In this document: positions 33,599-45,775 of the stretch, in pieces
Layout of the letters: the number at the start of each line of letters is the position of its first letter
Position numbering within the stretch: the stretch's first letter is position 1
Origin: Apostichopus japonicus
Taxonomy: Eukaryota; Echinodermata; Holothuroidea; Aspidochirotida; Stichopodidae
Assembly: GCF_037975245.1 (NCBI RefSeq)
Contig: NC_092563.1
Coordinates: 30,841,960 to 30,905,959 of the forward strand
Length of the DNA: 64,000 nucleotides
Reading direction: 5' to 3'
Position numbers and translations under genes: made by a program
The notes under the pieces: generated by a model
Told to the model about the DNA's origin: nothing
Databases searched by the model: none
Seen by the model: only the letters and a program-made list of their open reading frames with translations

Positions 33599-33980
33599 CA
33601 CTCTTAAAAAGTTGGGTAAAAATATTGACCAACTTTTAACCAACACTGGGTACATATGTAACCGCTCAAAAAATGGGCAAAGTTTGCCCAACAGCAGTTG
33701 GGTAATGCATTTACCACGTAGTTGGGTAAATTATTTTACCCATTATTGGTTAATCCATAAAGTTAGTTGGTCAATTTTTTGCCCAAGATTGGTTAATGAA
33801 TGAAATTGTATTGGATTGTTTTTACTCAATGTTGGTTGATTGTTACAATTAGTTGGGTAATTTGATACCCAATATTGGTTAATGAATCTAATTATATCTG
33901 AGTGATTTTACCCAATGTTGGTTGATTGATACAGTTAAATTGGGCAATTTGTTACCCAATATTGGTCGATGAATGAATGA
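33599..33980. repeat. CACTA/EnSpm-like terminus with subterminal repeats
   Basis: Begins CACTCTTAAAAAGTTGGGTA, the style of EnSpm (CACTA) ends in animals, followed by many ttgggtaa / ttacccaa words in both orientations. From about 33,781 an 87-bp unit (cccaatattggttaatgaat ... ttgggtaatttgata) repeats at least twice. I found no matching right end within the window, so this may be a solo or truncated end. Confidence 0.55.
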
Positions 33981-36900
33981 AATGAAATGCACACTAGGGT
34001 TTAAAAATATTAACACATAAAATAGTATTAAATTCTCATTTTATTGATGAAAACAGCTTCAAAAAGCTTCACTAGAACTAACAACACATAAAATGGTTTC
34101 ACAGAATTTAGCAACATGGTATTGTTGGTTACAGTAATCTATTAACTTACTTTATATCATATTGTGTCAATATGTTCATCATGAAAATGTATCAATGTAT
34201 GCTTTGCAAATTTGCTTTAGGACTTGGAACATGAATATTAACATACAAGTTAATCATTAAACTACAATCTATTCTCTTCATGGATAAAATTAACCTTAAC
34301 ATACACAACGTTGTTTGGTTCTTGCCCACTGACCAATTTGTAACAAGTGTTGTTTACAGCTGAGCCTTTTTTGCAGTTATAGGTGATTGTTTTCACTAGA
34401 CACTCCATTACATGCTAAGAAATTTGAGTACATAAGCAAGAAGTTCAACAGGAAATGGCAAGTCCTCATAATTATATCATAATAATTATATAGATATTAC
34501 TAGTAGTGGAAAACAAATATGGCTCAATGTTTAAAAGGAGGACTATTTATGATATATCAATGGCTAAATTCCAACATAAGCAGTCTTGTGCAGCTACACA
34601 TATTCTTCATTTTTAAACATATTACCTATACAATGCAAACTGACTTGAATGTAACACACATGGTATCACACATACAAACCTCTCATATGTCTTTAATGTC
34701 TCAATTGTTGGAATTTGAGCACAATTTGTAAGTGTAATGATATGAAATTTACAGAAATAAAAGGAAAGGTTAATGATGGTGCAGGGTTACCTAGTTCTTC
34801 AAGCCAATGCACATAGTAAACATATCAAATATTGTATATTTCACAGGTTCCAAGGAATTTTCACACATATCAAATATGAATCCCTAACCAGTTCTCTTTA
34901 TAAAACTTATTTTAATGTTAAACATTGCATACAGCATGAAAAAGCATGACAATCACAAAACTGTTTGAAATCTAGCCCTAGTAGTTAAAGTGTAAATTTT
35001 TGATTGCCTGCTTCCCTTCTCAAGAATAGTCAGATCTGTACATTTGTCTTAAAAATGACCCTCAACTCTGTCATAAGTAGGATCAAACAACATCAATGTG
35101 TACATGTTATCGAAAAAAATGATAAGATGAATTTTATAAGCAAACGTATACAAACATTTCAAGTCATATTTAAGTAAAGTTTCACATAAAGACACATACA
35201 GTCAGTGCATGTTTATGAAAAATGATAACATGCAAAGAAGTAAAAGAATTTTAAGTTACATAAACCAACTTAATTATTGAACCAATGAAATGAGTAAAAG
35301 CAGCAAGGTTCGGATCCAAGAAGTAAGTCATAAATTATTGATTGAAGAAAAACTGTAACAAACAGATTAAACTATCCAGTACGCTGAAAAGTCATTGCTT
35401 GGAAGAAATAAATACCATAAGATCTCTGATGCTGCTTGAAATGTTTGCGTCCAAGAATTCGTATATGAAGGTTTGAAGAAACTTCCATGTCAGCTTGCAA
35501 TGTCGCTGGAATTCACTATCGAAAATATACACAGCCTTATGCATTGAAGACTCGCCCCAAACCGTGTGCAACCATCTGAAAAAGTTAACTTTCTGTTGCT
35601 TGCAAGTGACGTTTTGTTTGTGTCGCTACATAATGCAGGCAGTACAGTAATAAAACGTGATACGTTTTTATCTTTAGCTGGACCTGAGATGTCCATCGCT
35701 GTATCGATTATACACTGCTGTGGGTAATGACCGCAGCTGTATGTACTGACTGTATACTAGTGTCTAATAACCGACGGTAGCAAGCTTTGTGTGTATTTTC
35801 TGGGATCGATGGTGGTGCCAAACACTTCTGTTACACCTCATTCGAAACTAGGTCAGATTACCGGCATTAGACGTTTCTCTTTGCGCGAGTCTTCACACCC
35901 TTTAAAGCAATCACCTATTTCTGTCAGTAGGGATGGTTGTGGCAGAGCATGTCTCTCGAGAATAACATAGGCCTGGGATGGTGTTAGGTGGGTGCCTCTG
36001 CACTTCAAGGGCTGTGGCGTCATGTCCATATCGATAGTCCTTTGCGTATTCTTCTATGTAAACATCCTCCTACAGGTATGAAAGAAAAGATACCATTTAT
36101 TTTTGATTGTGACTGTAATTTATTCCTATCTGTGACAGGGACATTTCAAATCAAGAAAATGCAATGCAGAATATGACCGTGACACCTTTTTACTAAGTAG
36201 TATTAGCCTTAGTTAGACAGGACAAGAAAGAATGTAACTGCTGAGCACACACAGCTAACATCATCTCTGACCAGATTCCAGAATAGACAAATTATGTGAA
36301 CGTGGAATTTCCGTCACATGAAGCATGAGATATTTTCTCTCATAATAGCCGTAAATTCACATTCATAAAATAAGTGACCTTGCAACTTTAAACAGATTCA
36401 GAATAAACTTTTGGTCATGATGCCATTTTAGTATTAATTTCATGTAGCAACTTTGAACATTCATACATTACAGTAATCTTACTAGTTTTTCCTCAACCAA
36501 ATACTTAGACTCTGCAGTGAAGGTCAAGCGAGACATCAACATGCCTAACAGTTTTGGTATGACACGGCTGGGATTGGAAATTGAGCCCCCGCCTCCTGGC
36601 TGGCTCTGACCACTCGGTTTTTCCCCCATTATGTAGCTTATATACAGTAGGTGAGCGTGGGACATGATAAATTTTTGGTGGGGGTGGGAGGGGAAGGTTT
36701 CCCAGCATTTCAGACAACAAAGTTCCCTGATGAATTTTCAATATTCCCTGATGATTAGTTCAACCTATTTCTACAGTAGTGTGATATGTCTTCGCACTGT
36801 TTGGACAGCCAATATATGAGACTGACTGCTCTCTTGGGCCAATCAAATTCCCTAGCTTTTCCCTGATTTTTGAAGCATTTTTCTCAAATTCCCTAACTTT

Positions 36901-37119
36901 CCCTGACTGGAAAAAGGGAAACTAATTTTCAAGGTTCTGCTCCCATTTTCCAGGATGGCTGGCAACCCTGGCTAACCAATCTGCCCTCACAGACCCCCCC
37001 CCACACCCAGGAAAATAGTTCTCAATGACCCCAGGGTTGAGAAACTATGATTTAATTGTTGTCTGTTTATTCCCTCTCAAAAAAGGATGATGTGTACAGT
37101 TTTTAGACCATCTAACTGG
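33981..37119. other. Intergenic, mostly featureless
   Basis: No gene that I can support. A small minus-strand ORF at 35,490-35,696 follows a possible acceptor but lacks any family feature. At 36,700-36,970 a stretch rich in 'ttccctgat' and 'tttccctgactgg' phrases looks like a common dispersed repeat. Confidence 0.4.
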
Positions 37120-37185
37120 AGAAGTTTCTTAAAAGTTGGTCATGAAAGTGAAAGAAGTTTCTTAAAAGTTGGTCATGAAAGTGAA
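37120..37185. repeat. 33-bp tandem duplication
   Basis: Two identical 33-bp units starting agaagtttcttaaaagttgg, at 37,120-37,152 and 37,153-37,185. Confidence 0.9.
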
Positions 37186-37819
37186 ACACAAATAACATAA
37201 AGTTTATTACTAGTTGACTACATGATCTCTGTCAAATTATATATACCTAATTTGCAATGGGAATCAGATCATGAAGCAATTCCAAATAAAGATCACAAAA
37301 TCCATTAATTCATGCATGATTCCAACAAATTTTACCTTTTTGAATAAACTACTTACCGGCTGAACAGTGATGAAGCTTTTCATGGATTGCTGTGCCGAGC
37401 TATGGCCCCTTTAACCCTCCACACCTTGTAGTATTATTGGTAGCATGAAGAATGCAAGGTTCTTCTTTTGATCTGTGAATTAGAGCAAATCACATTACCA
37501 GTGTTTGTAGGTAGGTACTTAAGTTTTATGGGTCATTTTTCTCAACAAAGGTTTAATAATGCCATCCACAGCTTTTCATCCAGTTTTGGAGTGCTAAAAT
37601 AAGTTTCCCTGTTACTTATCGCCTTTTCCCTGTTCCAGTTGGTGTGTTTTACGTAAGAACATGTAACATTTCTCAAAAGAGCATTGCATGTACATAAATT
37701 GGAGCACAGTACCTGTAATGGGAATGAGGCCAAATTTAAATATAAAACATAGAATTTTGTAATTCCTTGGCACATAAAATGGGTTATTTTCTCTCTTATT
37801 TAGGTAAGAACATTCATCA

Positions 37820-39531
37820 CTATAAAATGTCTGATATATGTTTCTCCACATCATCAACAAAATTGCCTATCGGGTCATTCCATATCAAATCACCAGATTT
37901 TGGGGTATGTTGTAGTTCGACATTTTTGAAAAATTCCCAAATTTATTGTAAAAAATAATATTGCATAAAATAAGCATATTCTGAAAATTTCAGTTGCATT
38001 GCTTTACAATTGGCCGATTTAAAATTCTTTGAAATTCCGCAATTTGTCGCCACCATGGCAATTTGGCATTTTCTTGACTTTTGGGGTCTCATTTCTCAGC
38101 AATTACACATTCTACTACCTTTCTATTACAGATGCCTATAGAGTCTAACCCATAGAACAGGAAAATAAAAAATAGGCTACAAATATATTGTCTTGTGGAG
38201 TTAGGTCAAACTTAAAAGTGTCAAAATATTAAATTTTTGTACTTTTCACTAAAAAATGTGCTATTTTGAGTGATGAATTGCTCCTAAACCATTGCTTCAG
38301 GGTACTTGATTCTTTCAGAGGTTATTATGTCTAGTACAAACATTACAAAATAATGATTACAATGCTTTCCTAGAATATGTTTGCAAGTTGTGCAACTCTA
38401 AAGTTGCTATTTCATGCTGCGATTCAGCATGAGTTAGGGGTTTTGATGCCAATTTCTTACCAAAGTAACCATGTTAGAGGTGTCAGGGTTTACACTTTAT
38501 TAATAAGTATAAAGTTCTTACACATTAAGAAATTTCAGGGTTCTAGCTGTTCTCAATATTAATTTATGAAGTTGTTAAGTTGCTCCGATGTACAAAAGAG
38601 GTCGTTTTTGACGGCCAATAACTCAAAACGCGTCAAAGTAAAAAATGTCTATGTTTAAACTAACACTAATATACACACTGTAATTGGTTGAATTAGACTT
38701 TACTATAGAATTAATTTCAACCAGTACATAGATGTATGTACAGTACAAAACTGTACTGGGTGTACATGTGCAGTGTGTTAGTGTTGTTTTAACATAGTCT
38801 TCTGGCACTCATTTTTCAATTGTTTTTTTTTTCAATCAAATTCCAATTGTAAAGCAATGCAACTGAAATTTTCAGAATATGCTTATTTTATGGTGGTCCA
38901 ATCATACAATAAATTTGGGAATTTTTGGAAAGGGTGCAGCAACAGCCATCCGTGATTTGACACGGAATGACCCTATCAATACTTTTGTGTCACAAATAAT
39001 GGTCTGCACAAGTGATGATGGTATATTTGAGGCTTTCAATCTCTCAATGAAAATTGCAGCAGGGTCATTACTTTGGTCAATTTCAAGATCTCTATCTTCT
39101 ATGTCACCGCATGAATATGCATCACCGCCACTCTCAGTTTCTTCCAATAATTCAAGTTCATTTTGAACATTGTTTTCATTTACTGTTAGTTCCGATGGCA
39201 AACTATGTTTTGTGAGCAGATGCCTTTTGTAACCATAGCATTTTCCAAATTTTAATTCACAGTTTTCCTGACTACAAATAATATTTGACCTATGTTGAGC
39301 ATTAATGCCATGGGCATGTTTTAAGTGAAAGAAAAAAGTCCTAATGTTGCCATCTACAACCCTGAGACACTTGAAAATGTATATCCCATTTAGTTTCTTT
39401 AAAGTACCTTCTGTCACCAACCCTTCAAAACTGTCATCATGGTGCAAATCTTTGGTATGAGCTCCTTTATAGTACCTTCATCCAACAAGGACAATGCAGC
39501 GTTGTCTATCTCATTCTCTGAAATAACAACA
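37820..39531 (-). pseudogene. C2H2-type multicopy protein exon, disrupted by a transposon
   Basis: A minus-strand exon starts after an acceptor (ttgttgttatttcag, ending about 39,519). The first reading frame gives NEIDNAALSLLDEGTIKELI, matching the second half of a SAM domain. In the next frame: LNGIYIFKCLRVVDGNIRTF, FHLKHAHGI and CSQENCELKFGKCYGYKRHL, a C2H2-like zinc-binding region, then an acidic linker and FIERLKASNIPSSLVQTIIC. The coding sequence is then cut by the transposon at 38,973-37,872. Past it the frame resumes as GNFVDDVEKHISDIL and stops at 37,820-37,822. Removing the insert and one tatc copy restores a continuous frame, so this was an expressed-type exon before insertion. The frame change near the start may be an older lesion. 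Confidence 0.65.
37872..38973. mobile_element. 1.1-kb DNA transposon with long terminal inverted repeats, TSD TATC
   Basis: Ends GGGTCATTCC and GGAATGACCC. The inverted similarity extends about 150 bp inward from both sides (aaaattcccaaatttattgt and ataagcatattctgaaaatt on the left have inverse partners on the right), with a few small gaps. Flanking tatc at 37868-37871 and 38974-38977 is a 4-bp target duplication. The interior (about 38,040-38,820) has no transposase. Superfamily not assigned; a 4-bp duplication would suit several cut-and-paste groups. Confidence 0.9.
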
Positions 39532-39539
39532 ACAAAAAA

Positions 39540-40424
39540 CTAGCATTTAAAGAAAATAGCATAAAGTTTCAAAATCAAAACAGTGCCAAAAAGCAATAAG
39601 GGAGGGGAGAATTCATTTAAAAAAAATGTTGCACCTTCGTCAAGTAGTGTGTTTTATGTTTTTCAGTGTAAGCAGATAGAGTCTTAATCTACATGGTTGT
39701 ATGTGGTTATTGTGAAGAAAGTTACAACCGTTTTTGATACCCAAATGACACAGTTTGGGCCAAAATGTTTTTTCAAAGAACTACATTACCTTCCATAACA
39801 CCCTTCTAAACGGGAATGGTTTTTTTCATTTCCTGACAACGAGACATGATTACCACGGGTCAGATATTTGGCTGTGAGCCAGCAAAGTGATGAAATATAT
39901 AAAATATATCAATGCAAAATTACCAAACAATTTTTTTATTATGCCACACAACTTGGTTAACCAAACCAAAAGGTCATCGAAAGTTCATTATGGTTTTAAT
40001 ATTTTGGATAAATGCATACACCTAGCCTTAGCATAGGCCCCTTTAAGTTTTATCACTCAATTCATTTATACCTGAAAAAGAAAATGATAGAATGAGGAGA
40101 CATATTTTTACATGTCAAAATCTTGTCTTTCTTATCACATAGTCTCGGGCCTACAGATACGCTTACTGTACAATTTTGTGAAAATTTTGCAGACGTAGGA
40201 TTTACACTTAAATCATAAATTTATGAATATTGTGAGCCCCAATAAAAATAAAAATTTGTAATACTAAGGCGAGGTATAAATAAGTAGTTTCTTGTCCTGC
40301 CTGCATCCTTTTGCCCACTGGGTCAATTTCCTTCCCTTTTTTATTTTTCAAATTTGAACAACCAATTTACCCAAATTTTTACCACAGAAATTTCCCTTCT
40401 GGTCGCACTCTATGAGGCGCCATG
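39540..40424. other. Intergenic, nothing recognised
   Basis: Immediately upstream (in minus-strand terms) of the C2H2 exon; presumably intron or intergenic DNA. No further exon could be identified. Confidence 0.4.
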
Positions 40425-40598
40425 TGTGACAAAATTATATACCAAATATATTGATTATAACTCCTCATATATATTAGTTATGCCACAATATATATATAAC
40501 TTACTCGTACACCTCATATATATAGGTTATGCATAACCTATTTTCATTATGCATAACATATATATCATAGTAAGTCATATATTTTGCTATTATAATCG

Positions 40599-40693
<95 letters not shown>

Positions 40694-40725
40694 GTCCGTA
40701 CGGCTTTCCGTATAATTTTGTCACA
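40425..40725. mobile_element. TA-rich foldback element / MITE
   Basis: Perfect 15-bp inverted repeats tgtgacaaaattata (40425-40439) and tataattttgtcaca (40711-40725) enclose about 270 bp of AT-rich, self-complementary sequence. This includes cataacctattttcattatg and a (TA)n tract at about 40,600-40,686. Similarity extends a few bases beyond the arms (ggcgccatg versus ctcggcgag). No clear target duplication was found, so exact ends are uncertain. Confidence 0.65.
40600..40686. repeat. (TA)n microsatellite
   Basis: About 85 bp of almost pure TA dinucleotide, broken by one short ttta; it forms the centre of the foldback element. Confidence 0.95.
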
Positions 40726-40774
40726 CTCGGCGAGCTCATATATATATAGGTTATAGACACACGAGCAGCACGCG

Positions 40775-40835
40775 AATGGGCGGTGCTATGTTAGACACTT
40801 GTGATACGTGGGCGGGGCGTATGCAAATTCGGCAA
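40775..40835 (+). promoter_or_regulatory. Possible promoter: GC boxes and octamer-like site
   Basis: A local GC-rich island in AT-rich DNA contains atgggcggtgc, gtgggcggggcg (Sp1/GC-box type) and tatgcaaat (octamer ATGCAAAT) within 60 bp. It is followed about 60-120 bp later by a candidate first coding exon. Function is inferred from motif content only. Confidence 0.35.
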
Positions 40836-40895
40836 AGCGCGGCAAAGTAGCTGGACGAATATCTTACACTGGGATTGAGAGTGTGTTTGAGAGAA

Positions 40896-41138
40896 ATGAG
40901 AATTGGGAATGATATGGGATTTACCCAGAAAGGAGATCCACCTGCGTATGAGGTAGACCATGAAATACAAGTGCCCGAAACTCAGTATTCACTTAGAAGA
41001 GATCAACTTGCAATACTGAGGGAAACAGGCAATCCACTTGAGGACGCTGGAAGCCATGGGTATCAATTGTATACCACAACTCGCTTACTTGTAAGAGAAC
41101 TGGTTGCAGAAAATGATGTAGACATTCAGAATTGGTAA
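40896..41138 (+). CDS. Possible short ORF or first exon, unknown
   Basis: An 80-codon reading frame from ATG at 40,896 (MRIGNDMGFTQKGDPPAYEV...) ends QNW-stop. Its residue mix (acidic and polar, few low-complexity runs) is more protein-like than surrounding ORFs, and the last codons overlap a possible donor (aattg/gtaatt). It lies downstream of a GC-box region. No domain was recognised, and no continuing exon was identified. Confidence 0.3.
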   Translation: MRIGNDMGFTQKGDPPAYEVDHEIQVPETQYSLRRDQLAILRETGNPLEDAGSHGYQLYTTTRLLVRELVAENDVDIQNW

Positions 41139-43296
41139 TTAATGGATTTCATTTCAGTCCAGTTCACCTTAAAACAACTTACACATGCCCAGATCAAAAT
41201 AATTGAGCAAACAGATCTGTTGTCATGTTTACAGACACAAGAAGTCTTTTTATGCATTAAAAAGGGTATTATTTTATCCTGAAATATGAATTATTGGAAT
41301 CCAAATTTTGTTTAGATCGCCTGTTAGGTAATTTAAAATTATTAAAGAACATAGACTCGGCGTATCTGATACATCACATATGTTTGCTCAAGTAATTTCC
41401 TCCAGATATGAACAATTTATTTGTTTTGCTGGAAATAAAAACCGTTCCAAAGTATGACTATCCTGAATACAGGACAAGATGTAAAGATAAGTTGCAGCTA
41501 TCGTACCGTGTTTGTTCAATGGGTATGACACGGCAATGTAATGCTTCTTGAATTTCTAGTACATCACTAAAAGGAATTATTTCAAAACTCATATTTTCTG
41601 TATTTGGACTTGTGCACTGTAAATACTATAATCATAACATAATCACATTACAATTTGGATCACTCTAGATTTTGGAAGCAAATCTATGGTAAGTTGCATA
41701 CAGCTATTTTACATGTTTAAATTATGGTAATGAACATTATGAATGAATGATTAAGAATTAGGACATACAGACTGCAACATAGGCCTATGCAGAGTTCAAC
41801 TATGATCCATGTCCTTTTGGTGCATATGTGATACATTTTTCCACAATGTTATTAACCTCATGAAGTATTTTATGTGTCCAGACATGTGTGAAATGATTTG
41901 TGAAATGATATGTGTGTGACACAGGGCCATAGTCACAATATCTCATTAAGCTCCTCGCGGTATATGATCCCTATTGATTTTGGTGCTGATGTCATGAATA
42001 TTACCAACCTTTCTACCAGAGTAGTGTTCAACCGATTATGCATAACAGAAAATACCGATTACCGATTATTTTTTCCATAATCGTACCGATTCCGATTCCT
42101 ATTATTTGAAAAATGAGAAAATATCCCGTTTATACGAAATCGGCAATAAAGTTTGACAGAAACAATAATTGTTGTGATTTACCCCTGTTTCATTTTGCTT
42201 CGTTGTTATACAAGGCTCTAAGGTATCATTTTGTATGTACCAAATTACCTCTGGAGTTTCTCGGAAAGAAAAAAAAAGTTTTTTTTTTTTTTTAAATTTC
42301 CAAAATACGGAAATATGACATCCTACCTAGTCAGTACTGTGCTAAGCGAATGGCCTAACCACCTCGACGTGAATGTCACTTGTTAATGGCTTGAAATGGG
42401 CTAAGAATAGTTACTCAAAATATCCATCTCAAAAAGTATCTCAGACAAACCATCCATCTTCAATCTTTACCAAAGTGTAAATTTTAGTGACATGTTGCCT
42501 TCATTCCGACATTATTTTCTACTTATTTTCAGTATTATACTGTTTATGAACAAATAGAAATGTTACGAACTTCAAGTTAAACATACCTATTCGTTACCTA
42601 ATTAACTCTATTCAGGTTCAATAAGAAAATGTAAGCTTAGGCCAATCAAACTGAAAAGCAAATTGTACCATCGTAACTTGTTTAAAATTACTCTAAAATG
42701 TAATACCAGATTGATGTAAAGAAATAATAACAACTAGAAACTACTCCAATATAAAATATAACATTCCCTCTATAAGACATATCACTTACAGTACCTTCCA
42801 AACAAATGCCGATTTCCAGCAAATTGAAAGTTTGCTACGCATTTTTTTTTTTGGCAAACCGATGGTTAGGCTACATTTCTCATTGACTTAGTGTGGTTGT
42901 TAGGCTAACATGTGGTCGAAGATTGCAGTTTCCGTGGATGTTTTTATTTTTTATTTGCGACACAACTAGAGCGCATAAACAGATGGCAAGGTTAGATTTC
43001 CATGCAGTTGACTTAGTGTGAAGTAAGGCTACCATGTGGTAGGAGATTTGTGAGGAGTTTAGGTTATTTTCGCTGGTACTGAAATTGCTTCGTGCACGCC
43101 GTAATTTTCCACGGTAACTTCCCGGGGATTGTGCGCGACCCTTCCGCACTGCTTCAAATTTGATGCGAGATGTGAAAACTGTTTGCGCAATTCGCGCTGC
43201 AACTGCAATTCCTAGCTAAAGCAAGTGCATGTCACAATTAATTTTACACAGACACCTGATATAACGAGGGCGATTTTCTTATATTTCTTTTTCACA
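41139..43296. other. Intergenic; one solo transposon-end-like sequence
   Basis: No gene seen. At 42,018-42,110 the sequence gtgttcaaccgattatgcat followed by repeated taccgatt words resembles a hAT-type terminus with subterminal repeats, but I found no partner end. Confidence 0.4.
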
Positions 43297-43309
43297 CTCC
43301 CCATACAAA

Positions 43310-43920
43310 AAAGTCCTGTAGGAATCCTGCAGGAATCCTATAGGATTCCTGTATATGGAACAGGATTCCTTACAAATGGAGATTGAACTATACACCACTA
43401 AGTGTTAGAAACTTGATTTATTCATTGTAGAGCAGGATTCCTTTTACAAAAATACATGATTCTTGAATTCACTATAAAAAATCTACTTTAACAAACATGA
43501 ATCCTTCACATGCAAGCAGGAATCCTTCAGCCACAGTCTGGAATCCTTCATACACATGCAGGATTCTTTCATTTACGTACAAGAATCCTTCATATGCATG
43601 CAGGATTCCATGATGCATGTACAGCAATCCTTCATAAGCATGCAGGATTCCTTTATTTATGTACACAAGTCCTTCATATGCATGCAGGGTTCCTTAATAC
43701 ACATACAAGAATCCTTCGTACACATGTAAGAATCCTTCATTAACCTACAAGAATCCTTCACTCAGCCTATACACATGCAGGAATCCTTCATACACATGTA
43801 GGAATCCTTTATACAAAATAATTAGTCATATGCATGCAGGAATTTTTTATCCTGCATACAAAAATCCTTCACATATGCACACAGGAATCCTTCATATATA
43901 TGCAGGAATCCTTCATTCTC
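43310..43920. repeat. About 22-bp tandem array (aggaatccttcatacacatg type)
   Basis: Units of about 21-22 bp such as caggaatccttcatacacat, diverged, run for roughly 400-600 bp. The first portion (43,310-43,375) has the same ggattcct word in both orientations. The array gives spurious ORFs rich in HAGFL and ILHT on either strand. Confidence 0.85.
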
Positions 43921-44029
43921 GTTGTACATGTGTGAGTTTTGAGGTTTAGAGAAATTTTTCTAAATTATTACCTTTATAGAGGCTCCCCATGACATAGTTT
44001 ACTAGAAATCTGGGAGAATATATTTACAT

Positions 44030-45525
44030 TGTACTCATGATTTTTAAAAGACTGTGCAAGATAATTTACAGGATTGTACAGGATTACTAAAATGTAATGC
44101 AGGATAACATACAGGACTTTTAAAAGACAATGCAAGAAAAATTACAAGGTTTTACAGGAGTTTTGTAAGACTATTTACAGAATTGCATTGAACTTTTAAT
44201 ATAATTTCATGAGAAATTACAGGATTGTGCAGAATTGTTAAAGGATTATGCAAGATAATATACAGGATTGTACAGGACCTTTAGAAGACTATGCAAGATA
44301 ATTTACAGGATTGTGCAGGATTATTAAAAGATTATGCAAGATAATATACAGGATTTAACAGGACTTTTGAAAGACAATGCAAGACAATTTACAGGGTTGC
44401 ACAGGACTTTTGTAAGACTATGCAAGATAATATACAGGGTTGCACAGGACTTTTGAAAGACTATGCAAGATAATATACAGGATTTAACAGGACTTTTGAA
44501 AGACTATGCAAGATAACTTACAGGATTTAACAGGACTTTTGAAAGACTATGCAAGATAATTTACAGGATTTAACAGGACTTTTGAAAGACTATGCAAGAT
44601 AATTTACAGGATTGTACAGGACTTTTGAAAGACTATGAAAGATAATTTACAGGATCGTACAGGACTTTTACAAGTTTTTGCCCAAATATTACAAGATTTT
44701 ACATGAATTTTAAAAAGCTATGCAAGAAAATATACAGCATTGCACAGGATTATTAACAAATTTTGAAAGATAATATACAGGATTGTACAGGACTTTTAAA
44801 AGACTATGCAAGATAATATACAGGATTTTACAGGGCTTTTGAAAGATTATTAAAGATAATTTACAGGATTGTACAGGACTTTTGAAAGTCTATGCAAGAT
44901 AATTTACAGGAAAACAACAGGACTTTGGAGAGACTATGCAAGATACTTTACAGAATTGTAAAGGACTTTTAAAAGTATATGTAAACAAATTTCAAGATTT
45001 TACATGAATTTAAAAAGTTTATGAAAGATAATATACAGGATTGTACAGGACTTTTGTAAGACTATGCAAGATAATTTACAGGATTGTAAAGGACTTTTGA
45101 AAGACTATGCAAGATAATTTACAGGATTGTACAGTACTTTCGAAAGACTATGCAAGATAATATACAGGGATTAACGGGACTTATGAAGACTATGAAAGAT
45201 AATTTACAGGATTATACAGGATTTTTGAAAGACTATGCAAGATAATTTACAGGATTGTACAGGACTTTCGAAAGACTATGCAAGATAATATACAGGGATT
45301 AACGGGACTTATGAAGACTATGAAAGATAATTTACAGGATTATACAGGATTTTTGAAAGACTATGCAAGATAATATACAGGATGGTACAGGACTTTTGAA
45401 AAACTATGCAAGTTAATTTACAGGATTGTACAGGATTTTTTAAAAGACTATGCAAGATAATATAATGGATTGTACAGGACTTTTGAAAGACTATGCAAGA
45501 TAATATACAGGATTGTACAGGAAAT
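44030..45525. repeat. 43-bp tandem array (acaggattgtacaggacttt type)
   Basis: The 43-bp unit runs acaggattgtacaggacttt, ttgaaagactatgcaagata, then att. About 34 copies by length, with small indels and a larger duplicated block near 45,130-45,360. The same unit recurs in the transposase introns at 48,340-48,480 and 49,020-49,290, linking array and gene as one element. Confidence 0.92.
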
Positions 45526-45775
45526 GAACAGCTATAAAGAAATAACGGAATAATTAAATTTTGTCAAATTCATTATTGTATTTCCATCACCTTCACATTC
45601 TAACAGAGTGTAGACCAGTTACATTGCAACTTACTCAATTTAAAAAAAAATCAAGAATATCTTTTTCAACTCTGTAATCATCAATAACCAGTGTTCAATA
45701 AAAGCATATATGCATGAAAAATGTATTTCTGAACACTCTCAAATGATTTTAATAAGCATGAATGTACTTTGAAGA

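Noticed and set aside
40549-40749. ORF of repeated Ile-Tyr
   Set aside because: Translation of the (TA)n microsatellite.
42018-42110. Complete hAT-type MITE
   Set aside because: Only one end-like sequence (gttcaaccgattatg) with taccgatt repeats was seen; no inverted partner or target duplication found.
43472-43743. ORFs on both strands with HAGFL / HAYEGFL repeats
   Set aside because: Produced by the roughly 22-bp tandem array; no independent support.
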